Shown: piece after piece, positions 22,258 through 32,769 of the stretch
Position numbering within the stretch: the first letter of the stretch is position 1
How the letters are laid out: every line of letters begins with the position of its first letter
DNA from: Elmis aenea
Taxonomy: Eukaryota > Arthropoda > Insecta > Coleoptera > Elmidae
NCBI GenBank assembly: GCA_947652605.1
Contig: OX393576.1
Span: forward strand, 60,922,966 to 60,986,965
Length of the DNA: 64,000 nt
Direction of reading: 5' to 3'
The notes under the pieces: generated by a model
Databases searched by the model: none
What the model saw: the letters and a program-made list of their open reading frames with translations, nothing else
Told to the model about the DNA's origin: nothing
Program-made: the position numbers and the translations under genes

Positions 22258-22265
22258 TTTAAAAG
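22258..22265. repeat. 8-bp hAT target-site duplication, right copy
   Basis: TTTAAAAG, identical to 21062-21069. Confidence 0.92.
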
Positions 22266-22964
22266 TAAATAAAAGGTTTCGCAAGCTTGTTACAGGTTTA
22301 AGAATTTGAAATTTAAAACTGAATGATTTGACCAATCTGTCATTCTATTTACAAAAATATACAAAACATAAGTTTATTATAAAAAATCTGTTGGTGCGTA
22401 CCATCAGCGTATCCGGTCATTGAACAACGTTATGAATTTCGGTTATTAACATAAGGATTAAAAACAAGTTAAATAATGTATTAACAAAAGCTATACATGT
22501 TTATACTTATGTATTTCGAATGTGTAAAAAGTGAGTGTAAAATAGCTGTTCGGGGCATTCGCGATACCCATGCAAACGTAGTGTTTGTTTATAAGTTGAA
22601 GCAATGCACTGAGGCAACACAGACAAAGCCACGAACTTGCAATTAACTCGTTCAAATTTTAACATGAGACAACGTATAATTATTTAAATGTCTTCACTTC
22701 CACGATTAACATAAAACAGTTTCCCAAATTACACCAATTAACGAAACCTGTTAGATGCATTAAAAAATTTTACGCATAATACGCGGGCCCAAATCTATAA
22801 ATAATGCATCTTAAATTAATTAACAGTAATTTGTGTGGGAAACATAATTTTTTAAAAGTCCCTATTAGTGAAATATACGAGTTTTTTTTTTAGATTAAAT
22901 TTGTTTAAAAAAAACTCCGCCGTTGATAGACAAATATTTAATTTTGTTGCGGTTTTCTTTCAGG
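22266..22964. other. Unassigned AT-rich stretch
   Basis: No feature is supported. A T-rich run followed by TTTCAG near 22958-22963 is acceptor-like, but no exon follows. Confidence 0.4.
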
Positions 22965-23137
22965 TATTTAATAATAATAATAATAATAATTTAATCAGTC
23001 GTTTTGAAAAAGACCAAGACACAATGGTCGAAACGTCAACTACTTCTAAATATAGAAGACGCGGTTCCAAACCCGGAAACCAAGACTGCATTATGGATAA
23101 CGGCCGCGAAAGCCTCAAGAATAAAATATTTAATAAT
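22965..23137 (+). mobile_element. Short insertion with hammerhead-like RNA core and 11-bp flanking repeat
   Basis: TATTTAATAAT occurs at 22965-22975 and 23127-23137 and may be a target duplication around a ~150-bp insert. The call is complicated by the adjacent (TAA)n tract. The insert carries stem GACC (23012-23015) / GGTC (23026-23029), then GAAA (23030-23033). A hairpin follows: CGTC (23034-23037) pairs with GACG (23058-23061), and inside it CTTC (23043-23046) pairs with GAAG (23055-23058). A distal CGCGG (23060-23064) / CCGCG (23104-23108) pair closes the unit. The same layout with different stem sequences occurs at 30740-30840. It is probably the end of a Penelope-like retroelement, a group known to carry hammerhead motifs. 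Confidence 0.6.
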
Positions 23138-24860
23138 TATTATACATTAATTAAACTTCACGAATGCAAATGTCCAAGAGCTTTGCAAAATATTGTCCTT
23201 TAAGCTCTATTGCTAGTAATAGTCGTTTAAAAAGGCTTCCTGAAGTTCATAATACTATTTTATATCTTTAATTTAAGGTTCCAAGCCGTTTAAATCATTA
23301 TGCGCTAAAATAAACGTAAATTTCGTAAAAAAGTGCACAAAAAAACGACTTACATAGATCAACAATTAATAAACGCTAAAAATTAATAATAAATATTTGG
23401 AAGATCGTCTTCAATACCTTTTAGCTACAAAAACTACACCAAGCAAACGCCAAAAACAATTTATTATCTATTAAAGAATCTATCTTACCGTTAATTTTCT
23501 ACAGAAACTTAACGAACCAAATAATTTGGATCAGCCTATTTTTCTTTTTTGCTTCCTTAACGCTTAACGCTTAATGCATACCTACGCGTACAAACTATTA
23601 GTCGAAATCAAAAAAGTAATGCAAATACAAATCCGGTGCACTATAAACACAAATTTAAGGTGAAAAGCACGTAAGAGAAATGCAACAGGATTAAACTGAA
23701 TTTCGAAGCAATACACCGGTAAACAATGAAAATTAACGGCAATTCTGCTGTGAATTGTCTGAAGAATAAGTTAAAAGTGATGCCCGCGGGCCAGTATTGT
23801 ATTACATTCCGGCACTAATAGTTTTGTAACAGACAAGTGGATATTAGATCCGGTTTTATAAGCCCATCACAAAAAAGTTCTTAAAGTAAAATCGATATAT
23901 TAATAATTCCTCGTACTACAGATACGAATTCCCATGAAATTAATTACATTTTGCCATTACAATAACAACAATTAACGCGTATTTTATATTTCTACTGAAC
24001 TCAAAAACCGTAAAATAACCAAATTTATATCAAGAAAGCGAAAATAAACAACACTTTTGTTGTAATTACGTTTTGAAATTTGTTTAAATCGAAATAAATA
24101 CAGTTATTTATTCCCAACTGAACATAAAAGGAAATTTGATGTTTATCTTTCCGTTTTGGAAATATTTGCAATAAACGACAATAATCGATTATACATTACT
24201 CATCCCAACTCCATTATTTCGATTTCATATTTTTATATTTTAAATGGATGTCGTTGTATCTGTGTAGTATTTGTCAACAACCATCATAAACATTTTATTT
24301 ATTTCCTTAATTAGTGTTACTTAAAGTACTAACAACTTTTTTGGTATGGGTACTAGGAATAGAAATAAATTACTTATTATAGTCTGGACTAGATTGTAAC
24401 TTCGTAACATATGTAATTTAAATTTAAAAAATTTTAAAATAATCATTTACATTAAAATTTAAACAACTGATATAGGTACACACTAACAAGTTAACTACTT
24501 TATGCATTTATTGGTGAGAAATTACTTATAATTTTTAACAAAGAATCTTTTGTAAAAATGCTAGAATAGATTCAAAATGGTTGTCCTATCGCCAGTGGCA
24601 ACCTTCATTAAATAGTAAATAAATTAATAAATAAATAAGATTGTTTCTAGGAAAACCCAAGAGTCAGAAACAGGTCTAGCATTTTTTTAAAGATACTTCA
24701 TAAAACATAATTATAAGGGTATTTTTATCTTAACTTATTGGAATTAATACATAAAGAACGAATGTTTATCTTTTTGTTATTGGCAGGGACATGACTGCGG
24801 GAACCGTAATAATCCGCACTACCTGTCGAACGCCGCACAGCAGACACGAGTGCCGCAGCG
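23138..24860. other. Unassigned AT-rich stretch
   Basis: No ORF, RNA gene or bounded repeat was recognised. Confidence 0.4.
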
Positions 24861-24863
24861 AAA

Positions 24864-25331
24864 GGGTTGTTGGTTCCAACAAATCCACGGACCATGGGAC
24901 GTACTGTCAGGCTTCTGCGCAGTATCGCAATATCGCGTTCCATCACAGTCTACCGGCTGGTCAGTTATTCGATCCAACAACTTCCAAATCAATTCATGCA
25001 CTGGTTTGCGGACGATCAAAACAGTCTATTAACGAAGGGACGGACTGTTTCTGGGATTTTTACACGCATGCGCTGTTCATAACTAACGTGAGCCTGGTAG
25101 CTATGCATCGCCCTCCAAATCCCATTTAGTAGTGGATTCTTAAGGTGTTTCCCCTTGCGATGCGCACATTTTTATGAACAAATGTCATTTACAGTTAGGC
25201 CAGTCGTAAAAGCTTGCCAACAACGGCTAATACTGGCCAATACATTTATTAGTGCATAGTTCACGCATGCGAATAAACCAGTTCATGTTTTTATACATGA
25301 ATCGGTTTTAAATCGCTTATTGGAACAATCC
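24864..25331 (+). mobile_element. Harbinger-like 480-bp family, diverged full-length copy
   Basis: The ends are GGGTTGTTGGTTCCAACAAATCC at about 24864 and TTGGAACAATCC ending at 25331. It is colinear with the inverted copy at 20547-21026 through GCGCAGTATCGCAATATCGCG, then GATTTTTACACGCATGCGCTG and TTCTTAAGGTGTTTCCCCTT. It is much less AT-rich than its surroundings. Several overlapping 60-112-codon frames on both strands (24725-25129) are a composition effect and are not conserved between copies. Confidence 0.8.
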
Positions 25332-26775
25332 TTAATCCTATTCTGTTCGAAAAAATCTCTAATTAATTTGGATTAATTGTTGTTTCTTACGCAAGAGATT
25401 TTTTAAAAAACTATCACAATAAATCTCAAGCTACTGAATTATTATTCTGTAAAAGAAGTGATAAGTTTTGCCATTAATTACTTGTACAGCAAAGTTATAA
25501 TTAATATATTAAATAATAATCAACAATCTCACATGCATAACACGTTTGTGAATGTTAAATATAAAATACTGCGGGAAAATGATTATTAATGGTAATAGGC
25601 AATAAACAATTTCGAGTTATTTCTATACAGGTTATACATTTAAGCAGAAAAACACTTTATTAATCTATATATAACATCAAATCACTTATAAATTATTTAT
25701 TCATAGAACAAGATCAGTAGCTAACTGTACCAAAGTGTCAGATCTTAATCGTCTGATATGTTGGTATCGATGTACTTGAGTTATTAAAGATATATCAGTA
25801 TTATTATGCTCTGAACGTTACTAAAATAAAATGTTTAAGTAACAGGTAACAAGCAAATTAAAATTAAATTTTTACCCTAATTTTCGATTTTTATCTAATT
25901 ATGGAGCTAATATTTCAAAGGAATTCGTTCTGACATAGCCAAGTTGTGAAATACCATTATTTTTTCAGACTCCTGTTTCTGTGAAGTTTTTTAAATAAAA
26001 ACTAAAATAACTCAAAAACCGATTGATTTTAGATACATAAAACCAATATATTTTTGAAAGAGAATTCAGTTTTACATTTAAAAATTATAAAATATACTGG
26101 GTGTTCTGTTAATGAAAAAACAAAGTCACGTATCGGTGCGCAAAAACAAAACACTGTGTTTAGTTGAAAATAATTTTAGGGTTTGTAGTAAATGACCACA
26201 AACAACTTTTATTTAAAACATTTTTTTGTAAAGTGGTCACAAGACGAGATATTGATATGTTACGTTAGTTTTTGTACACACAGTATATGTTATATGCTTT
26301 AAAATAACTTGTTAGCTGAAGAACTGCACTGTAAAGTAGTTTGCATTTATTCTTTAGGTAAACGAGTATCCAATAATAAATATTCTAGACTGTTAATTGC
26401 GTAAACAAACACATTAAGAACTAAACGACAATAAAAGGTTTATTTAAACTAAAATTATCCTGGAATACACATTAAATATAAAACTTATATGCATTATGTT
26501 GTGTGCAAGTGTTCTCAGCAGTATTTAATTTGCATTAATTCCATTTATCTTAGTAAAATTTTATGTGTGCTTCATAAATGAAGATACCTCATTAGAATAA
26601 CTAGGTAGCTGGTTTAAGGTATTTTTAAGCAAAAAAAAAGAAAAGGATATTGCTTCTTAATGAATACAAACATAAAGACGAGATTTGTTTTATTAGCACC
26701 TCGTGAACAATTTAATTACAAGTTGAGGTACAGCCTTTAAACCCTATTATAATGAAACACAATTTTTACCCTATA
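25332..26775. other. Mostly unassigned; possible small TIR element at 26094-26290
   Basis: ATATACTGGGTGTTCTGTT near 26094 and the inverted ACACACAGTATAT near 26277-26289 could be the ends of a ~195-bp MITE, but the match is short. Nothing else is supported. Confidence 0.35.
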
Positions 26776-28268
26776 CAGGGTGTCCCAGATTACATTTCCA
26801 GCATGGGGATCTCGCTTATTATAAGAGATACAGGTTTGTTTAAATTAGATGAATTATTTCTTAGTATGAGGGGAGCTACAATCAAATTTTAAAAGTACAA
26901 AATTCGTCGTGCTTCAGATGTTATAGCAAAAAATATGAAAATGTCGAATTTCTTTTTTCTTTCATAACTTTTTTGTCTTAATCGTTAGAGCAATTTTATT
27001 TGTACTTTCTGAAGGTACTTTTTAATGGAGAATGTAACTGTCATTTTAGATTTTTTTTAACACCTACCATTTTTGAGATATTACCCCCAATTCCATTTTT
27101 TCTTATGGGCCGCAAAGTTGGCTATGGAATAGTTGAATGTGCTTTTTTTTACTCGTTTAAATGAGATATAACTTGCTATACCTATTTTTATAAACAAGTC
27201 ACAAAATGAAAAAAATTGTATTTTACCCATGACTTATCAAGCTATCTATGAAAATAAAAACGAAAAACCACTAATTAAATGTCAAATGACAGTTGCCATT
27301 TGTCTGTGGTATCATTTATTGTTGTGTCATTCGATAGTCTTTGTAGTAATTATTGTTACAATGATGGCTACATTTAAAAATAGCGAAAAATTTGACGTTG
27401 AGATGCTACATTCTTTACCATAAAAACTGTGTGGAAGCTGAGCGAATATACTTGAGCTATATCTTGAGAAAAGGCAACGAAGAGTGTGTAATTACAGAAA
27501 TTTGGAAATAAATTTAAAAGAATATGGTTTCTTCGAAAAACCAACCAAAAATCCAAAACAAATCCATAAAGGATTACAAATATCTATTTTGCACAGTTTC
27601 TGTTGTAAAGCATTTAGCATTTCAACATTAAAAATTTTTAATTAGTTGTAAATGTGCCCATAATTATATGAAACAAATTTGCTACAAAAACTATCGAATT
27701 ACACAACAATACTACACATTCTAATAAATGATGTCGCATACAAATGGTAACTGTCATTTGACATTTAATTAGTTGTTTTTTGTTTTTATTTTCATAGATA
27801 GCTTGATAGGTGATGGGTAAAATAAGATTTTTATTCATTTTGTGACTTCTTTATAAAAATATGTATAGCAAGTAATATCTCATTTAAACGAGTAAAAAAA
27901 AGCACATTCAACTATTCCATAGCCAACTTTGCGGCCCATAAGAAAAAATGAAATTAGAGGTAATATCTCGAAAATGGTAGGTGTTAAAAAAAATCTAAAA
28001 TGACAGTTACATTCTCCATTAAAAAGTACCTTCAGAAAGTACAAATAAAATTGTTCTAACGATTAAGACAAAAAATTTATGAAAGAAAAAAGAAATTCGA
28101 CATTTTCATATTTTTTGCTATAACATCTGAAGCACGACGAATTTTGTACTTTTAAAAATTGATTGTAGCTCCTCTCATACTAAGGAATAATTTATCTAAC
28201 TTAAACAAACCTGTATCTCTTATAATAAGCGAGATCCCCATGCTGGAAATTTAATCTGGGACACCCTG
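26776..28268. mobile_element. Long-TIR element, family CAGGGTGTCCC, copy B (complete, 1493 bp)
   Basis: The ends are CAGGGTGTCCCAGATTAC at 26776 and the inverted AATCTGGGACACCCTG ending at 28268, flanked by TATA on both sides (26772-26775 and 28269-28272). Arms of ~565 bp are well preserved, down to the inner ATTCGATAGT / ACTATCGAAT pair near 27330 and 27693. The ~350-bp core carries the HTH relic at 27361-27600. The architecture is the same as copy A. Confidence 0.92.
27361..27600 (+). pseudogene. DUF4817-like helix-turn-helix domain in copy B
   Basis: The start reads MMATFKNSEKFDVEML from ATG 27361, as expected for a transposase N-terminus. A frameshift near 27410-27425 leads into HKNCVEAERIYL, and another near 27450 into ELYLEKRQRRVCNYRNLEIN and LKEYGFFEKPTKNPK. 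The residues match copy A (9372-9647) one for one in the HTH. DUF4817 domains bind DNA at the front of Tc1/mariner-type transposases. Here no DDE domain follows before the right arm starts near 27690. Two copies with the same truncated core show that this short form was itself amplified. Confidence 0.68.
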
Positions 28269-28389
28269 TATAGAAGCAATTTAATTTTTACTCAGCAACA
28301 AATTCGTTAAAAAAAACATTGATTGTACAAGTTATGTAAATCTACACACACATTTACTAAGTTATTTAAGAAATAAAACATTTTGAGAG

Positions 28390-29590
28390 CGACGTGTATA
28401 CGTCGGAAGATTCGAAAAGGAAAAGAGAACAGGACATAAAAGACACATTTAAAATGAGTAAAAAAATAAACAGGATACCTCAAAAAGAAAAAAAGGAGAG
28501 AGAAGATACGTTTACGAACATGATTAAAGTAGTAATGAGAGATATAAAAGAAATAAAACATGATCAGGGGTCATATCAAGAAGGAACTAAAACAGAAAAA
28601 TGAATTGTGGAAAAATGAAAATAAGATAATAAAAGAAAAGATGAAATCCGTAGAAGATTGGATAAAGATAGAACCAAAAATAAAATCGTTGTGGCAGGCT
28701 TGGAGATAAAAACTGACAACAAAGCAGACCTTATGCATGACTTTAAACACTTTATTGAAAGAGGGACAGGTATAAAGGTTCAGATTAAAAACGCCATACA
28801 GATAGAAACAAAAGCATGTAAGTTAGAGCTGGAAAAACTAATATAAAAAGAGAAGGCAATGAAAAACAAATATAACTTTGAACAATGAAAACAAAATTAC
28901 ATAAACAACAAAATGGCTAAGGAGAAACTGGAAATTCAAAAAAAGTGAAAAGAAATAGCGGAATAGCAGAAAGGGAGAACAACGAAAATAGGATATCAAA
29001 AGATCACAACAGATGGAAAAGAATGGAGATGGAAAAATTGAAAGAAAATAAAACAACAACAAACCAACAACCTCCAAAATACTGATAGTAAAGAATAACC
29101 GAAATATTAGGATAACGACCCAGGCAAAGCAAAAGGACATGAGAAAGAAAATGGATTTTAAAAAAGCAAAAGAAATTGGTAAAAGTGAAAAGAAGGAAAT
29201 AAAAAACGAAGAAATAAGGAAAGAACAAAACGATATTAAAACAGCGATAACGAGTATACATGGGGTGAAAATTCTAAACAAGGAATTGGAAAACTGATAA
29301 GAAAAGATAGCAAGCGGATATCGGAACTGATACAAGCAATGAAAAAGGACATAAGGAAATAAAACAAAAAGAGGAAAACACAAAAAGACATGTAAAACGT
29401 TTTGACAACACAAGGCTAACAAGAAAAAGTGTTTGAAGCGAGAAGTACCAAAAAGAAAACTAGAGGCAGGCCAAGGAAAAAGTGGCAAAAAACTAGCACT
29501 GGGCAGAAGAAAACTCAGCTCCACCCAATGCCTTACACCAGTGAGTGTAGATAGGCGACAAGGATTAAGTAGGTAAGTAAAAAAAAAAAA
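28390..29590 (+). pseudogene. A-rich LINE relic: ORF1 coiled-coil head joined to a polymerase tail
   Basis: The 69-codon frame at 28394-28603 is Lys/Glu-rich and coiled-coil-like. After a frame change, 28658-28846 reads KNKIVVAGLEIKTDNKADLM and HDFKHFIERGTGIKVQIKNA. That is the pattern of LINE ORF1 RNA-binding domains (KNNIV..G...., then IKVKIK.A) that follow a coiled coil. Broken continuation runs to about 29050. The end, near 29455-29490, reads KKTRGRPRKKWQK, the C-terminal motif of RTE-like polymerases. It is followed by a TTAAGTAGGTAAGTAAAAA tail (29562-29580). The reverse transcriptase in between is absent. The long minus-strand frame (28838-29524) is the T-rich antisense shadow. Confidence 0.7.
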
Positions 29591-30620
29591 AATTTTCTCT
29601 AAGTATTATTACATTTTAATACAGCAATAGTTTACCGCACAAATCTTAGATAGTTACCTAAACTAAGGTATTTATGCTTTTGTGTTTTAAAATATTTTTA
29701 CTATTAACAAATTACAGTTAATATAGAAAAACACATTGTTATTAAAAGCGTTACGCTAGCCAAGCATTAAAATGTTTATATCGTGGTTAACCGCTTGCTA
29801 TTACCAACATTTATTTGAAATTGTCAAGTAGATGATTATTATTATAATCAAGGAATACATTTAACTTTTTTAATACATAATAAGTTCCGTTTTCGACAGC
29901 TTAAAACAAACAGAATATAAACCACACGAATCTGTCGCTATTGTTTCTTTTTTTAGCACAGGTTGTTCTCACGGCTTACAAACCACATGAAACACGTATT
30001 ACTAAATCTGCAGAGTAGATTATGCAATTATTATGTTTGTGGACACAAATATTATAAACATAAACAAGATGAATTATACAGATGTATTTGATGTTTAATA
30101 TAAGATAAATTGCACATGCACAGAATTTATGGTTACCAATGATTTATGAATTATTATTTCTCAGATAATATTCAATAAACGTTTTCTATGCGCGAAAGAC
30201 AATCTCAAATCAGACAACTATAAGAAATTTAGTTAAACCTGAAGAGAAGAGCTTATGAAAATAACAATTATACTGTAAAATTATATATGAGCCATTTATT
30301 TTGAAAGAGGTATATGTTGCTTTTGTCATTTTAAGATAATTAAAGTTTTGCATTTTATTGTTCATAAATATATTTTTGCTAACTATAGATGTTACTTATA
30401 TTTATTATCTCGGTTAGGTACTTATATTTTTCTCAGGATACAAAATTCCGCAAAGACGTTAACGAATCGTCATTTTTCATTACTGTTAAGTGACTTAAGC
30501 CACTTTCAAAATTATTAGTTGGTAAAAGTTACAGACTAATGTTGATTTTGTCTGATGTAATTTACTTAAGTTATTAATAGGTGTGATAAAGTCGCTAGAC
30601 ATTTCACTTTGTTTTAAACT
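29591..30620. other. Unassigned AT-rich stretch
   Basis: No feature is supported here. Confidence 0.4.
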
Positions 30621-30621
30621 A

Positions 30622-30824
30622 TATATACAGGTTGTTTCCGGGTTGGAACCGCGTCGAAGGTTTCTTCATAACCAACGTTTCGTCCTCCTTCATCGGGGAC
30701 ATCTTCATGAGTTGTTGGTTAAACAGCAACCAACAACCCCTGAAGATGTCCCCGATGAAGGAGGACGAAACGTCGGTTATGAAGAAACCTTCGACGCGGT
30801 TCCAACCCGGAAAACCTGTATACA
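30622..30824. repeat. Head-to-head palindrome of two hammerhead-like units
   Basis: The left arm TATACAGGTTGTTTCCGGGT through CGACGCGGTT-type sequence mirrors the right arm with ~95-bp arms and a centre near 30723. The right unit on the plus strand reads CTGAAGA (30740-30746), stem GTCC (30748-30751) / GGAC (30763-30766), GAAA (30767-30770), then CGTC (30771-30774) paired with GACG (30793-30796). GAAG (30781-30784) / CTTC (30789-30792) lies inside that hairpin. The left unit gives the same core on the minus strand with ATGAAGA. CTGANGA plus GAAA around a short stem is the hammerhead ribozyme core. Open frames over it (30583-30957 and others) arise from the palindrome. Confidence 0.75.
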
Positions 30825-30840
30825 TTGGACATCGGCCGCG
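30740..30840 (+). ncRNA. Hammerhead-like ribozyme core plus distal stem (candidate)
   Basis: The full CUGANGA box, 4-bp stem II and GAAA box are present in the spacing expected of a hammerhead. Downstream, CGCGG (30795-30799) can pair with CCGCG (about 30836-30840), as in the locus at 22965-23137. A standard stem III ending in U before the cleavage base is not seen, because C follows GACG. Cleavage may therefore need a dimer or an upstream partner, as reported for Penelope-like elements with short stem III. Activity is not shown by sequence alone. Confidence 0.5.
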
Positions 30841-30899
30841 GAAGCCTACAACATAGATTGTTTTAAACTAACTAGGAATTGGGAGTATACAGGGTGTCC

Positions 30900-31223
30900 C
30901 AGATTAAATTTCCAGCATAGGAATCTCGCTTACTTAAGGATATACAGGTTTGTTTAAATTAGATGAATTATTCCTTAGTATGAGAAGAGCCACAATCAAA
31001 TGTTAAAAGTACAAAATTCCTCGTGCTTCAGATGTTTTAGCAAAAAATATGAAAATGTCGATTTTTTTCTTTAATAACTTTTTTGTCTTAATGATTGATT
31101 CAATTTTATTTGTACTTTCTGAAAGTACTTTTTATGTAGAATGTATCTATTATCTTAGATTTTTCATCTTCTACAATAAATAAGGGAGATTCCTATCTTG
31201 GAAATGTTATCTGGGACACCCTG
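30900..31223. mobile_element. Long-TIR family CAGGGTGTCCC, copy C (324-bp internal deletion)
   Basis: The ends CAGGGTGTCCCAGATT and ATCTGGGACACCCTG are intact and TA-flanked. The left ~240 bp matches the left arms of copies A and B (GATACAGGTTTGTTTAAATT, CTTAGTATGAGA, GTACTTTCTGAA). The right side keeps only ~45 bp of the other arm. The core and HTH frame are deleted, making it a classic MITE-sized derivative. Confidence 0.88.
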
Positions 31224-32760
31224 TAGTTATACGTGTATAATATTAAAACGAACAATTTATTTTTTGTTTCAATACGAAAATCATAATTATCTATTCACAA
31301 ACCGCACATAACTTTTGCTAATATTTCAACTGAAGTTGCACACACGCTACAACGACATCCGCAGTAAGACCACCCACACAAGTACAAAACAATTCTAATA
31401 GCAGGTAACATAGCACTAACAGTATGTGCATATGCTTTTAAAGAGTTTAACAGTAAATCACCTATTAAAGTTATATATACGTTTACCACAGGCATGCAAG
31501 GAAATTTTACATTCATATGATAACGAAGTATGATAAAGCATGAATGAGAAAAACCCAACGCATCGCCTACAAAAGCCGGCTTAAAAGATATTTATAATAA
31601 TAAACGAAACTTTATATTTTATGATGTGGATACGTCAGGAATCAATTCTTAGAGCTATCAATACACAAAAATATCTTTGCTAATTAGTTGCTTGCCGCGT
31701 TGTTGTCACTATTTTAAAGCTCTCTTTAATCGCTTATCCTTATCATGTTAATGACAGACACTAGCGGCCAATGTAACGGAATTTTAGTGCAACTTTTAGT
31801 ATCGCACGCCAACCGCATTACAAAAAGTTTTGTGTAAAATTACAGACATAACGAGACGCTTAATTAATTAACTTTGCTTGTAAAAAATGCACTGCAGCGA
31901 ATCAGTTGTTTAGATCCTAACTCTAATGAGCGCCGATTTAATTTTGCTTTCATCTTTAGAACCATCTTCTTGTAATAAAATTCCAACGCCACCAATAAGA
32001 ATGTCCTTTTACAGTTGCAGTGTAACTTATCCTGCATTCAGAAAAGTTCCAACACAAGGTGCATGCTTGTAAATAAATACAAACGCCCTCGCGAAATACT
32101 ACTACAATAAATTACCATTAGAACGTTGCTTAATTAAATCTTACACAAGCTTGAATTACTACTGGGAGGACCTTTTTTTATTATTTTTCTACACACCTTC
32201 TACGCTGGACGTTAAATACGACGAAATGTCCTTTTAACGATTAAAACAGTCTGTGAGGTAAACATTTCGTCCTTAGACAAAAACAAACTTTCTTAACGTA
32301 GGTACGCAGTGTTATTTATTTAGTCAAAGAATGTTAAAATTTAAATACTTTAGAAAAATGTTGTTGCCTTAAGTAGTAACTAATTATACTGGAATTATCT
32401 AAGTGATTGGTTTATGTAATAAAATCAATTTACTTTAAACTGACTGAGCAGTTTTTGATGATTAATTCCTAATAAAACTGCTAGAGCAGATTCAAGACTC
32501 CTCTAGAGAAATTATAGGTATACAGTGATGGCCAATAGTATGGAAACAGACAAATATCTAGAATACTATTGCAGATATTACAATAAAGTTTGGTATCTGA
32601 CCGTTATAGTATGTTCCGGATTAGATGAAAATATAACAGTTGCAACACGACTTCCGGTTCAGCTGTAAACGATTGCGATACCATTTTCAGTCGATCACTG
32701 CAACGATTTCCAAATTGGTTAAGTGATATAATTTTCTCGACCAAAAACATGATGACTGTA
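31224..32760. other. Unassigned; Tc1-like end at 32521
   Basis: An 87-codon minus-strand frame at 31295-31558 is Cys-rich but unrecognised. At 32521 the sequence ACAGTGATGGCCAATAGTAT, then GGAAAC, resembles a Tc1-type terminal repeat, but I find no matching right end. The tandem repeat region follows. Confidence 0.35.
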
Positions 32761-32769
32761 TTTTTTTTT

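Noticed and set aside
28838..29524. 228-codon minus-strand ORF, very rich in Phe/Leu/Ser
   Set aside because: It is the antisense of an A-rich LINE relic; hydrophobicity and length follow from composition.
31295..31558. Cys-rich 87-codon minus-strand ORF
   Set aside because: Not recognisable, and no splice or promoter context.
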